Assembly (NCBI GenBank): GCA_021234155.1
Contig: JAJEKV010000014.1
Coordinates: forward strand, 16,830,966 to 16,894,965
Direction of reading: 5' to 3'
From: Isoetes taiwanensis
Lineage: Eukaryota; Streptophyta; Lycopodiopsida; Isoetales; Isoetaceae
Length of the DNA: 64,000 nucleotides
Shown here: positions 36,449 through 47,158 of the stretch, piece by piece
Layout of the letters: every line of letters starts with the position of its first letter
How positions within the stretch are numbered: position 1 is the first letter of the stretch
Position numbers and translations under genes: made by a program
The notes under the pieces: model-generated
What the model was told of the DNA's origin: nothing
The model's database searches: none
Seen by the model: only the letters and a program-made list of their open reading frames with translations

Positions 36449-37417
36449 GGGGTTGTGCCAAGTGTCCGGGGTTAAACACCGGGTACCCGTGAATTTACCA
36501 TGAAAGGAGACATCCGAGATGACTCGCTGGCACTATTGTAGGCGAATTCCACCAAGTGGATATACTCATCCCACTTGGACCGCTTATTCCACACAAAGCT
36601 TCTAAGCATATCTTCAATGATTCGATTCGTCCTCTCCGCCCCGACCATCCTGTTTGGGGATGATAAGTCAGGCTCATGGAGAGCTTCGTCGAATGGTGCT
36701 AAAGAGGTCCCGCCAGAAAAGCACTCATAAACTTAGAATCTCTATCGATATTATCTCCCGAGGCATGCCATGGAGCCTAAAAATCTCTCCTTCACAAATA
36801 GCTTGGCAAAGATCTAATGCCGTGGTTCCGGTAGTTCTACAAGGCACAAAATGTGCCATCTTAGATAATTTGTCTACTACGACCATCAATGCATCCTTGC
36901 CTCTCAAGAGTCTTGGGAAGTCCTGCGGATAAAATCCATACTTACCACTTCCCACTTCGTGATTCGGCACCGCTAGAGGTTCCAAAGCTCCCGGAATTGA
37001 AGTTGCTCCGCTTTGGTTTCTTCGACACAACCGGCACTCGCGAATATACCTTGCTATCCGCTTCTTCATTCCCGCCAGAAGTAGCTACTTAATCTTGAAG
37101 TAGGTCTTCATAAACCCCTGATGCCCCGCTATTGGGCTGTTGTGTGTGTCATGAAGAATTAACTTCCTTATACCTTGACGATTCGGGTACACACAACTTA
37201 TGCTTATGATATAACAAGTTGCCTTCCTTCTTATAATGCTTGAAGGCTTCTCGCTCCTTATCTCTGCTCTAGCCTCCCTAGAGAGGCTTTCCCACACCTC
37301 CTTGAAATCACCATCAAATGGTAATGTCTCCTCAATTTTCTTGCCATACCCACTCGAAAAGAGTTGATATAGCATTACAATGTGTTCTCGCCTCAAGGGG
37401 TCTTCTAGAAAGAGCAT
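36449..37417 (-). pseudogene. Chromovirus integrase, zinc-binding and catalytic core, frame-broken
   Basis: Read from 37417 down. HDTHNSPIAGHQGF gives the two histidines and CRLCRRNQ the two cysteines of the HHCC zinc finger. DALMVVVDKLSKMAHFVP holds the central catalytic Asp, and YHPQTGWSGR is the remnant of the conserved YHPQTDGQ box before the catalytic Glu. The pieces fall in at least three frames (37085-37417, 36725-37069, 36495-36677). Dead as it stands, unless the breaks are consensus errors. Confidence 0.88.
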
Positions 37418-37916
37418 CTACGCACCACATTCAACTTACCCGGCTTATAAGCAATCTCAAAGTCATACTCTTCTAGGAATTCCATCCACCTCCTTTGCCT
37501 TAGATTAAGGAGAGGTTGGGTAAAGATGTATTGGAGGCTCGTGATCAAAGTATCTAACTGAAACTTCCTCCCGAGCAAATAATGCCTCCAAATACGAAGA
37601 GCTCTAACAATAGCTAGAAGTTCTTGATCATGGGTTGGATAGCGCTGCTCAGTGTCGTTCAACTTCTTGGAATCATAAGCTATTACTCTTCCTTCTTGCA
37701 TAAGGACTCCATTGCCGCTATCTTACTTGCATCCGCTGCTACTATCTTGTCCTTGTCCGGATCCGCGTAACCAGCACCGGTGTCTGTTGTTAAGGCCTCC
37801 TTAAGCTTTTCAAATGAAGCTTGAACATTTTCTAACCAATGTGTTCTCCAATCTTTCACCTTAGCACTCTTCGTGAGGTCCGTCAAAGGGGACGCCCACT
37901 TAGCGAAGTCCTTCAC
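37405..37916 (-). pseudogene. Chromovirus RNase H region, frame-broken
   Basis: Two overlapping frames, 37683-37916 (connection region, FAKWASPLTDLTK) and 37405-37701. The second carries VIAYDSKKLNDTEQRYPTHD, then ELLAIVRALRIWRHYLLG, and ends FEIAYKPGKLN, the standard order of the Ty3/gypsy RNase H. The usual TDH..L motif is changed to TLITSL, losing one metal-binding Asp. Confidence 0.88.
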
Positions 37917-38007
37917 GAACTTTCAGAATAACCCCGCTGCAGACCTAGAAAGCTTCTTAGTTCCGCCACATTCTTTGAGCTGGCCAATCTACTATCGCTT
38001 CGATCTT

Positions 38008-38681
38008 TTATGGGTCGGTGGAGATCCCTTCCGCCGATATAACATGGCCCAAGTACTCCACTCTTTCCGTAGCAAAGTGGCATTTGGAGAGCTTTCCATA
38101 CAAACGATGCCGCCTCAACTTTTCTAACACCCTTCTCAAATGCTGACTATGATCTTCAATGGACTTGCTATAGACTAGAATGTCGTCGAAGAAGACAATG
38201 ACAAACTCATCTAGAAAATCCCTCAAGACGCGCTCATGAGGCGATAAAAGTTGCTGGAGCATTGACAATCCAAAGGGCATTACCAGAACTCAAAGTGACC
38301 ATACCGCGTTCTAAAGGCGGTCTTATGGATATCTTCTTCCTTTATCCTTATTTGGTGGTATCCTGACCTTAAGTCAATTTTTGAGAATACCTTTGCTCCT
38401 TGGAGCTGGTCCATCAAATCATCTGCCCTTGGCAATGCATACTTATTCTTTATCGTCTGCTTGTTAAGCTGGCGATAGTCTATGCACATTCTTAAGCTCC
38501 CGTCTTTCTTCTTCACGAAGAGTATAGGTGCTCCAAAAGGAGACATGCTTGCTCTAATAAAACCAAGCTCAAGCAATTCCTGGAGTTGCTTCTTGAGCTC
38601 AATCAACTCCGGTGTGCTCATCCTGTATGGTGCTTTGCTGGTAGGCTTAGCATCTGGAGCTAATGTGATCTCACATTCCAC
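38008..38681 (-). pseudogene. Chromovirus reverse transcriptase
   Basis: Two adjacent frames. 38280-38681 contains [31 protein letters not shown] and [13 protein letters not shown]. 38008-38280 contains MPFGLS, the active-site FFDDILVYS and YLGHVISAEGI. All motifs expected for a Ty3/gypsy RT are present with the catalytic Asp pair intact. The frames change right after the GHFEF motif, within a few bases of 38280, so a single break separates the fingers from the palm. Confidence 0.94.
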
Positions 38682-39457
38682 ACCCCTATAAGGTGGTAGC
38701 TGCCGGATTTCCTCCGAAATACATCCTTGAATTCCGAAATAAGCCTTGCTACTGGCTTGGGCAACTGCTTCCCCTTTTGGTCGTTTCCATCCTGTTTATT
38801 GGGCTCAATTGACTCTAATCTCAAAATGTAATCCACCATGTTTCTTTCTATACTTTTCCTTAGCTGCTTCAAAGAAATACACTGCATAGAAGAAGCTGCC
38901 TTCTTACCTCTCACTATGAATTTGGTGCCGTCCGGTGCTGTCATGGTGACTTCATTGCGGTCACAATCAATCATGGCTTTGGCTGGCTTCAAGAATTCCA
39001 TTCCCACTATAAGGTCATACCTTCCAATTTCCATGACTTCCGCTCCCATCGGCCACTTACTTCCACTAAGGTCTATGTTGAACGTGATCCTCCTCCCCTT
39101 AGTGTGCCGAATGGCGCCGTTTGCCATAGCGAATGGCCTTGGCTTAGACTTCAATACCTTATTCTTCATTAGGGCAGCCAGCCTAGGAGAGGCAAAGTTA
39201 TGAGAACTACCTGTGTCTATGAGGACTATATATGGGTTGCTATCTATGATTCCATCAGCCGCAATTACTGTTGACTGATTTTCTATGTCACCCGACTCAA
39301 TATTTGCCTGATGATGTCCCACCCTGATGCTGGTCGTCATGTCTTCATCGCCGCTATCCCGTCGTTTAATCCCAATCCATAAGCTCTCGCCAAAGCCGCT
39401 TCGCATGACAAATGGGCAATCATGTGTTGAGTTGCCCGGCCGAAGCACCTCAAACAT
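38660..39457 (-). CDS. Chromovirus aspartic protease region
   Basis: 265 codons, overlapping the RT frame by about 20 bases. The active-site motif is [11 protein letters not shown] near the middle, followed by ALMKNKV and later [10 protein letters not shown], the second flap and hydrophobic-Gly (DLIVGM) region of retropepsins. The N-terminal residues ([12 protein letters not shown]) are the second half of a CCHC zinc knuckle whose first half (KLCLRCF) is in another frame at 39337-39522. That places a frame break inside the knuckle. Confidence 0.88.
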   Translation of the reverse strand: MFEVLRPGNSTHDCPFVMRSGFGESLWIGIKRRDSGDEDMTTSIRVGHHQANIESGDIENQSTVIAADGIIDSNPYIVLIDTGSSHNFASPRLAALMKNKVLKSKPRPFAMANGAIRHTKGRRITFNIDLSGSKWPMGAEVMEIGRYDLIVGMEFLKPAKAMIDCDRNEVTMTAPDGTKFIVRGKKAASSMQCISLKQLRKSIERNMVDYILRLESIEPNKQDGNDQKGKQLPKPVARLISEFKDVFRRKSGSYHLIGVWNVRSH

Positions 39458-40566
39458 AGCTTCTTCTCAATACATTCCTGTCTCTTTTCTTTCGTCAGGC
39501 TGTCTAGAATACGCTTTAACATGCTGCCCCCTGATGCATTCTGCGGCTTACGGTCTCCAAAGTTCTTACCCCGAGCTCTTTTGCTTGCTGGCCTCCCCGA
39601 TGGCGAGTTTGATTGATTGCTTACTGTTGGTTGCCCTTGGTACGCCTCGTTGACTTCCCTTTGAAGGCCGATTGTCTCTCACCGGCGTTGTCGAGCTTCT
39701 TCCAAACTTATGGCTTTATCCTCGGCTTCTGCCACTGACTTAGGGTTGATTGCTCGGACTAGCCTTTTGATATTGCTGTTCAGTCCCTCAATGTAAGTTT
39801 CAACCGCTTGCCTTTCCGATACTCCAGGAACATGGAGTCTAAGTCACATAAATTCCTCTCAGATACTTCAAGCATCGACAAAGGTACTTGGTTCAACTCA
39901 GAGAACGGCTGGATCTGCCGCTAGTATGTGACCTAGGCACATAATGTTCAAGGAAAGGCCTTGCTTGAAGGTCTTGAATCAAGAATCGTTCCTTTTGAGC
40001 TTGTTGGACTTTGCATAGCCTTTCCACCAGATTCTAGCTGCTCCTATCAAGTTTGCTGTGGCAACTTTCCCTATATCCTTATCCTTCATGCCATAAGAGT
40101 TGCCGAACTCTTCCATCTCATCAAGCCAGGCTTCTGCCTCCATACCTGACCTGTCCTTCCCCGAGAACTGACCCAACTTCCTAGTCTTCCACACATTGCT
40201 CATAGCACTGTCAACTTTCTTTTGATAATCATCTTCCTTCCTTGCCCTGGCCCTTACCTGTGGAGTGTCGGACTCACTTTCTGAGCTAGAACTGTCTTGA
40301 CTGTCTGAAGTGTCTGATGAACTGGAGCTAGGTGGTGTTGGACTCCTTCTGTTTCTCCTTTTCCTCTTCCTGTCTCTGACATTCCCTTGGTTGTCCTGCC
40401 CCTCCTGCTGTGGGCCTTCCTCAATGCCTTGCTGAGGTAGTGGTGGAGGTGGAGGTGGTGCAGGCGCATATTCTTGGGCATTCATCAATGGGGTGGCCCA
40501 ATGGATCAGCTGTTGCATCTGATTCCTCATCTGGACGAGCCTTGCGTTGACTGCTTCCGGTGTCAT
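39337..40566 (-). pseudogene. Chromovirus gag (capsid and zinc knuckle)
   Basis: The 195-codon frame from ATG at 40566 has a proline stretch (about residues 37-45), a basic-serine region (RKRKRRNRRSP then a Ser run) and the capsid motif AWLDEMEEF ... ARIWWKGYA. Broken frames continue with VETYIEGLNSNIKRLVRA and EAEDKAISLEEARQ, typical of the retrotransposon gag C-terminal domain, then CLRC of the zinc knuckle. The frame stays open upstream of the ATG through VPRNLFGRDQDDNEE to a CTTGCAG at about 40660, a possible splice acceptor, so gag could be expressed from a spliced RNA. Start uncertain. Confidence 0.85.
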
Positions 40567-40888
40567 TTCCTCGTTGTCATCTTGATCACGTCCAAATAGG
40601 TTCCTTGGTACCCACTGATGTTGTCGGCCCTGGCCTTGGGAACCTAAGCCGATGTTCCTTGCTGCAAGGATTGATCATCAATACTTGTTATTTAGTTTAC
40701 ACATGAATTATATTCGTTTACAATTAATTTGTTGTTAGACACAAAAGAAATCATGTGAGAATTCCACTTACAAGTCAAGATCATAATAAGTCATTAATAT
40801 ATAGAAGTACATTTTATGAAATACATGATAATATCAAAAGAAGATTACTTAATACAATTTAAAACTTGAAAGGAAATCTTATAGCTGA

Positions 40889-42432
40889 TCAATGGCCTCC
40901 TGAAAGCTTAAAGAAATTCTTCACATCCCTAAATCGGAGGCCTTTGCCGAGGTTGCGCAGGATGTTCCTTGTCGATCCTCCCTCGAAAGTGCTCGAGCCA
41001 TTTCCTGCCCGGGAGTTCCCGTGCGCTTGCCGCTACTATCAAAGTGATGCGTCCCTGAGGTGGCCCCTAGCGAAGTCAAGGCAATGGAGCGCTACGGACC
41101 TCTTGAAAAGGATGACGTGATCTGCATGGGCGTATATCTTCGAGTGCTGCCCGAAGCCCGAGAGTGCTATGAGAAGTGCCACTGATTCTTCCCCCCTTGG
41201 ACTGAACTCCTTGTGGAAGACTACCATTTGCCCTTGGCTGAGGGCTGGGAGATAGTAGCGAAGTGCCGTACCCTTACCCGTGCCTCGCGAACCCGTGCCC
41301 TTCCTTTGAGCCGCTCCACCGTAGACGTCCACTGCCATAAGATCTTCATGATCTCTCCACATGCTGGTTGCATTGTCCAAGTTGATGCTACTGGACCCTT
41401 CCCTCATGCTCCTGGCTCGAACTGCCCGGCTTGAGCTTGGGCCCCTCCCTGGTTTGTACAGTGTGCTCTGAATCTGCTGGAATTCTTCCTCTGAAATGAT
41501 GGGTTCCTGCTATCGATAGATCTCCCTTATCTGCTGGTAGGCTGCTATATCGACATTGTCTCCCCAAAGATAAGAGTGTCTCTCCGCCAGCTCCCTTTGG
41601 AATCTCCTCGGTATGAATAGTCGATGAGGTCCGTGGCTTTTCCCATGCGCTATCATGCCTAGAAGCTCGTCGATTCAAGTCCCTCGTTCCCGGCGGCAAG
41701 ATGACAAGTTGAGGATGTCATTTGCTAAAATGTACTCCTATCCGCCGATGACTATCTACGACAGAGCCGTGATGCCGACCGGTGGCTCTGGTGGCTCTCC
41801 GATGTCGCCGGGCGTGCCTTGACATGTATCTCTCGCAGATCCTTGTTGCCTCCCTCGCCTCCTATTCTCGGTTTTCCTCCCCTAATCGCCAGAAGTCTTC
41901 GCCGATCTGCTGAGGATCGGTGCCCCCGACGCCGCGTGCCATGGTATTCATATGCGGAGGAATCTATATTGAGGATCTGGTCCTGAGCCCTACGGGTATC
42001 AAGTGGAGCTAAGTCTAAGGGCTGAATAGAAGGTTCCCCTACTTTGTTGATTGACTTATAGTGCATGAAGAGGGCAAGGGCTGTCTGAGATGAAAGGTAC
42101 CTATGCCTATTGTGTCTGCAGGTCATGTAATCGGGCATGGTCCTAGTCCTATCCCATAGCTGCTTCTTGCCTTTGGATCCTCCCATCTCTCGACCTAAGG
42201 CTTGGGTGAGTGTCTCCAGAGAAACCCAATTCCCTCCCCTAGGGGGTAGTCTAACTTCCCAAGGCAGAACCTGTTGGTCATATTGGCACATGATATCCGT
42301 GTAATATGGTGTTCTAGACAGAGTTGCATGCAGATCAAACAAGTGGTCAAACATAGAGAAGGCTTGGTCAGCAGGGAGCTGATGGATATGGTTTGCAGCA
42401 TTGTACCATCTTTCAAAGTTGCTGGGCGCCAT
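40889..42432 (-). CDS. Unidentified extra ORF (ORF-X) between the H3-like ORF and gag, frame-broken
   Basis: GC-rich reading from ATG at 42432. The first frame (to 41752) is the best preserved: MAPSNFERWYNAANHIHQLP, DHLFDLHATLSRTPYYTD, VSLETLTQALGREM, YLSSQTALALFMHYKS. Later frames (41388-41699 and 41039-41407) continue to LPALSQGQMVVFHKEFS. The last piece ends LRFRDVKNFFKLSGGH with a stop at 40889. Together about 510 codons. I recognise no domain: it is not gag, pol, env or a plant protein I know. Its position upstream of gag in the same orientation makes it an accessory protein of the element. At least three frame changes interrupt it. Confidence 0.5.
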
Positions 42433-43233
42433 TGAGCAAAGAAGGGTGCAGAAAATGGCTTGCAAAGATCAGTGAGGAGTCAGAAAATCGCCTAAGTGGC
42501 TGGGAGCAGTTTTGTTGAGAGAAAAATGACAAATGAGGCCCCTTTTTATAGACTATGGTTGACCTCGGGATTCGTGCAAAAGGTACCTACATAGGAAGGC
42601 CTTGGTTCTATGGCTATGGGTGTCCAAATGAGCTACCATGAAGTGCAAATCTAAGCAAAACAAAGCAAGAAACACTACATGGCAGTTTGTTTGGCTGAAT
42701 TTGGCTAATTTGGGTCGAAAATGGGCTGACCCGGGTGAATCCGCGCGAAAGGCCTCCGCGTCGCGAACGCAGACGCGTTTGGCGCGGTCTCACCCGGTTG
42801 GCCGATTTTGGAGCCAATTTTGGTCAAATTTGAGAGTTTGAAGATGCTAACTTGGCTAATTGGATCAATTCTAACCTAACTAGCAACTTATTTTGAACAA
42901 AACTGACACCTAAAAGCATAATTTCGGGCAAGACCGGGTGAATCGGAACGCCCAAGGCCGCATGGACGCAGAGGCCATTGGCGCGGTCTCACCCGGTTGC
43001 CCCGATTTTTTGCTTTTTGGATGGTTTTTTTGCCAAAATTTTCGTTGTAGCCATGATTTCTAGGGTATTCCTAAGCATGTTATAAAGAATTGTACTACAA
43101 TTGGGTTTAATTTCCTAGATTTCAAGCATCTAACATTTTTCTACTTACAGAGGAAAATAACTTTTATATTAATAAGAAAACACAATTACATGAAAATTTT
43201 AATCCTCTAACAAAATTTACAAAAATTGAGGGC
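42433..43233 (-). other. Spacer between H3-like ORF and ORF-X, with a duplicated GC-rich motif
   Basis: A ~80-bp motif is present twice, about 42728-42800 and 42925-43006. Both contain GGCGCGGTCTCACCCGGTTG and CCGGGTGAAT. No coding sequence is supported. It could hold splice or translation signals for ORF-X. Confidence 0.55.
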
Positions 43234-44367
43234 CTAGGGCCTCTCCCTGCGAATTCTCCGTGCTAAGTGAATGTCCTTCGGCATGAGGGTAACTCTCTTA
43301 GCATGGATCGCACAGAGGTTCCCTTCCTCAAAGAGCTGCACCAGCTCGCTTCGGCTCTTGCGGGGCCCGGGTCATTAGAGGGGTAACCCTATAATCGGGT
43401 CCGAACTCCTCGTGATAATTTCCCTAAGGAGACGCTCGAAGGGCGCCTTCCTTATAAGGAGATTGGTGCACATTTGAAAGTGCTTTATCTCCCTAAACAC
43501 CCGGGCGTACACACTGTTCGGCCCGTGGTGAACCCTTTTGGGTTTTTCTGGTCTAGGTGGGGGTGGCTTAGGCTGGTTTTTCTTCGGCCTGCCTCCCTCC
43601 ACGGCCACTACCACACCTCCCGGACGGCAAGAGCCATTCGTTGTACCTCGTTCCCAAACACGGAGGTACTCTTGGTATACCTTCATTTTGCGCGCATGAA
43701 TTCCGCGATCGGCCGGGCGTGAATTCGTTCTCCACCTTCTACGCTTCTTGACCTGCTTTGGTGGCTCCCGCCCGCGCAGGAATTAGGTGGTCTCGCGTCC
43801 CGGGGCCACTGCTTGCTCTCCCTCCTCCTCGCCCGTCTCCCCTTCTGTACCCTCCTCCTCTTCACGAGGCTCTTCAATAACGACAGTTCCGCGAGGCCGG
43901 TCGTTTCTTCTCTTGGTCCTTCTCTCCTGGCGCCTCAGCTCCCGCTCGTGCTCCCTCTTCTTTCTAGCAGCCTTCTCCTCCGGCCACTCTGCGACTTTCT
44001 CCTTGCCCTTCTTCTTTCTTCTTTGAAGGGCCCGCCTGGAGTTTGGTGCTGCTTAGCTGCAGCACCCAGCCCACTGCTCCTCACTTTTGCTCTTCCACCT
44101 CCGTGTGCGGCCGGAGGCCCAAAGTGGCGGGATTACGCCCGGTTCTCACGGGGCCTGCTGGCGAAGCTGCTGCTGGCGGGGCTTTCAGTGCACTCTCTTC
44201 GGCGCCGTGGAAGGTGTCAGCCCGCCGGCCGGAGGGAAGTTCCTCCCTCTCGGCCCGGTCCGAAGGTGCTCAGGAACCTTCTTGACATGTCGTCCCGCTG
44301 CCGCTTGCGCCATGGAGAGGGTGGGGCGCTCGTTATACTTCCTCGATGTTTGTTTGGTTCGAGCCAT
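43234..44367 (-). pseudogene. Histone H3 (CENH3-like) reading frame carried by the chromovirus
   Basis: First ORF of the element, 563 bases inside the primer-binding site. From ATG at 44367 it opens MARTKQTSRKYNERP, matching the H3 tail with Lys4 and Lys9 in place. A long charged middle follows (KKREHERELRRQERRTKRRN near 43950, then Glu-rich). The histone fold starts near 43545. KPKR, then REIKHFQ and TNLLIRKAPFERLLREI (43417-43470) fit helices N and 1. From 43347 to 43234, [18 protein letters not shown], then LMPKDI and [10 protein letters not shown], fit late helix 2, loop 2 and helix 3. By eye about 29 of 37 residues equal canonical H3. All these segments share one frame, which has six internal stops. 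The loop 1/helix 2 part reads better in another frame (EFGPDYRV, then LMTRAPQE, about 43350-43416). Total 378 codons against 136 for H3. REIKHFQ..TNLLI recalls CENH3; the rest is closer to H3. Confidence 0.85.
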
Positions 44368-44929
44368 GTCTTACGGTTCAAGAAATGGGTGACGTAAGGC
44401 TGAGCAAGAGAGAGGTGGTGGGGGGAAAAGTTGGAGAGAGAATGAGGTGTCAGATATTTAAAAGGAGGGTCCCTAGGAATATTCTCCCACCATAATTACC
44501 CCTATTTATTAGCCTCCCTTATTAATTATCCAATATTTAGTAATTATTTAATTATTAAGGTGTGTATTATTTCTATATTAATTCGTATTTATACTTACAT
44601 TTTTTCGAATTTCCTAATGGTTTGATGTGCTAATTATGGATTCGCGCCATTTTTCACTCGGGTCTCCGATTGGCATGATTCTTCGACCCATTTTATGTGA
44701 AATTTGATGCAGATACATAATTTCCACGCCAATTTACTAGAGGATGAATTCGACTCATTCATTTATTCGTCTAACACTTAAGCTAATTTCGGACCCACTA
44801 CCTAAGAGAAAAATGTTTCCCTTATTTTCGAGGTTCGATGGTGGAAATTTTTATTTCACACCCCTATAAGCTTGTTAGACTACTTTCAAGGTTATGGTCA
44901 GTGCTAGTTCCTGGTCAACCAAGAACATC
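44368..44929 (-). other. Leader between primer-binding site and H3-like ORF
   Basis: AT-rich, in sharp contrast to the GC-rich ORF. No coding sequence seen. It would be the untranslated leader of the genomic RNA. Confidence 0.6.
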
Positions 44930-44941
44930 GCTCTGATACCA
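44930..44941 (-). promoter_or_regulatory. Primer-binding site, initiator tRNA-Met
   Basis: The reverse complement is TGGTATCAGAGC, the standard plant LTR-element match to the 3' end of initiator tRNA-Met, separated by one base from the CA end of the 5' LTR. Confidence 0.95.
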
Positions 44942-44942
44942 T

Positions 44943-46499
44943 TGTGACGCTCCCTGCTAAACATACGGGGGGCCAGTATATTCGGGCAGAAATCCCCATC
45001 CGGCTCATCACCGCGACAGTTCTTTTCGTCTACCCCGCACTCTAAGGTGACCCTAGTGCGGGGAGGGGACACGAAGGTGTCTTGGCGCGCCCTTCTCCTA
45101 TGGGCTCCTATAACAGCGGAAGCGATAAACATGTCAGAACTAGCATCAACAATACAAAATACTACCTCGAAGGGTAGTCCATCCCATATCCACAAGTGCA
45201 AAGAACATAATCACATACCATAAAACATGAGAGCTCCTACCCGTGGCTTCGATACATAAGGAGGTCGACTGACTGGATAGGCCTCAAGATAGAGCAGACC
45301 GAGTCATAACAATGGCGGGGCTGGCATAAGATAATGGCTAGGGTTGACCACTCCATCCGCCCCTCCTCTGCATACTTTGCGGATGGGCTAGATCAGGCTC
45401 GGCATGACTCTAACCTTCCGGATCACGCAATCCCATGGCATCACCCATCGGGGACTACTCCGTGTTGCATCTCCCCGTCCGGCCGAGGTAGGAAGGGTTG
45501 CATCTCCCCTTCCCGGGTCTAGAGGCTCCCGGGAGGCTAGAGAATCGGGCGACACACCCATTCATACCCGACCAACCCCCAAAACAAGAGCCAAGCCGAC
45601 ACTTGCAACTCTTGAGAGGCAGTGGCAACACCTTCGGCCCCAGGAGGTGTCGGGCCCATGCCCGGCCCACACGAAGTGACCGACCATAAGCCTAGCCCAC
45701 TATGGGATCCCCCGTAGCCCCCGCTCGGCAGGGATCCTCCCTCCATCTTGCCCCTAGCCCCGTTGTGTGGTGCTGAGTCACATCATATAGCCTCCAGCCG
45801 GTGGGTTCCTATGCACAAAGCCGCATCTAATAGGAACTAAGGGATCTACACTAGGAGCATACTACATATGGCTCTAGGTCTCTACCCCCCTTCCCAACAC
45901 AAGAGGAACAAACATGATCAACCATCATCACATAATCATCATGAATAATATCAATATCATATGAACATCTTAACCTAACATACATAGCTAACTAACAGTT
46001 AGGGTTCCTTGGATGGACTAACATGAACCCTACTCAACCTACCTCCTCCAGAAGCGCTTCCTCCCATCCCTGGCGTCTCCATGCTCCTAGACGTGGTTCG
46101 AAGGCTTGCTCCCTCTATGATCATACACACCTTCCAGGGGCTGCTGCTCCAGGCTAGACTATGACGAACGGTGCTCGAAACGGGGTTTCGGGCACGTGGA
46201 TGAGAGCTCAGGTGCTAGGTCAGGAAAAAGGGTCTAGGGTTAGGGTTAGGGCTTATATAGGTGTGGGTCCACGTGGGATGCCACGTGGCACCACTAAAAT
46301 AAGGTCGTGTGGCGGTTGCCCAATAGGATAAGGCCATGTGGAAATGGGCCTTATCCTAAGGTTATCTAAGTTAACAATTAACTTAGGTGTGCACCCCTTG
46401 CCACTTATCCGAGGCATACAAGGCTACCTAGGTAGACTTGTATGGTGACGAGTCCAGGAATATACGTATTTATGGCATATATTCCCTTGGAACGTCACA
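44943..46499 (-). repeat. 5' LTR of the chromovirus
   Basis: 1557 bp, TG..CA. Clearly the same sequence as 25176-26812 with an 86-bp deletion near 46010 and scattered small differences. The TATATAAG plus CCCTAACCCTAA promoter-like block is at about 46234-46260. Element-sense bases 11-45 form an inverted repeat that is also present, with changed sequence, in the LTR at 62309. Confidence 0.92.
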
Positions 46500-46587
46500 G
46501 TTTTCGAGGGAAAAACCGTGGCAGTAATAAGAATGCTGTCAAACTGTACAAGTATACATCATCATGAAATAAATGTGTATGTACATG

Positions 46588-47150
46588 TCAAGCGCGTGCC
46601 CGAGGACATAGCTGATCTCGCATGTCCATGACCTCCTGAATGTATGATCCTAGCACCCGTACGGAGGCCGTGCTCAATGTCACATGTAGCGGCTGGCCAA
46701 GCCTGACCAACTCAGCATAGCGCGTCCGGATTTGATCATATGCTGGGCAACTTTGAAGGGTATGAGATTCATCCTCAATGACTCCCATTTGGCAGCATTG
46801 ACAGAGCCTGTCCTGACGTGGCTCACCAATCCATCTGCCTGTCTCAATTCGAAGATGATGTGCCCCTGTGCGAACGGAGGCAATGAGTCTACGTCTTTTC
46901 ATGGGCAGGTGGGTGCTGGGTGCGCAGGTAGCATTGCGGGCCTCGTTCCAATGTGGGATTTATGTGGCGCTGGTAGTGTGCTGTTATGACCTGTTCAAGG
47001 GCGCTGGCATCCCAAAGCTTGCTGATGAAGCAAGCGTCAAGATATTGCCTCAAGCTATGGCGATCTGCCTCTGTTTGCACATGTATGCACCTGTGCTCCT
47101 GCACATTCCATCTAGCCATCCATTGAGCTCTCTTTTCCCTCCAACAGGCC
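46588..47150 (-). pseudogene. LINE ORF2 C-terminus with Cys-rich motif
   Basis: Frames at 46889-47119 and 46588-46902. The second reads LIASVRTGAHHLRIETGRW then RLCQCCQMGVIEDESHTLQS followed by CPAYDQIRTRY, a C-x2-C...H...C knuckle common at the end of LINE ORF2 proteins. The stop is at 46588, about 88 bases before the interruption by the chromovirus. Confidence 0.78.
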
Positions 47151-47158
47151 TTGAGGCG

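Larger units (their letters stand above)
25176..46499 (-). mobile_element. Ty3/gypsy chromovirus LTR retrotransposon, 21.3 kb, with histone H3-like ORF
   Basis: A structurally complete LTR element in - orientation. Its ends are TGTGAC...GTCACA and it is flanked by GTTTT on both sides. The 5' LTR is 44943-46499 and the 3' LTR 25176-26812. The primer-binding site TGGTATCAGAGC (reverse complement of 44930-44941) is one base from the 5' LTR. The purine tract AAGGGGGGGAGAA (reverse complement of 26813-26825) abuts the 3' LTR. Domain order on the sense strand is H3-like ORF, unidentified ORF, gag, protease, RT, RNase H, integrase, chromodomain, matching a chromovirus apart from the two extra ORFs. 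Pol is broken by frame changes and the LTRs differ by an 86-bp indel plus many small changes, so it is not a new insertion. Length is two to three times a usual chromovirus, partly because of ~9 kb between pol and the 3' LTR. Confidence 0.92.

Noticed and set aside
43234-44367. A host histone gene interrupted by a transposon rather than carried by it
   Set aside because: The frame is inside the LTRs, downstream of the primer-binding site and collinear with gag-pol; a processed host H3 pseudogene inserted here remains possible but would not explain the long tail or the adjacent ORF-X.
43813-44397. 194-codon open frame on +
   Set aside because: It is the antisense of the GC-rich H3-like reading; low-complexity Leu/Ser composition and no domain.
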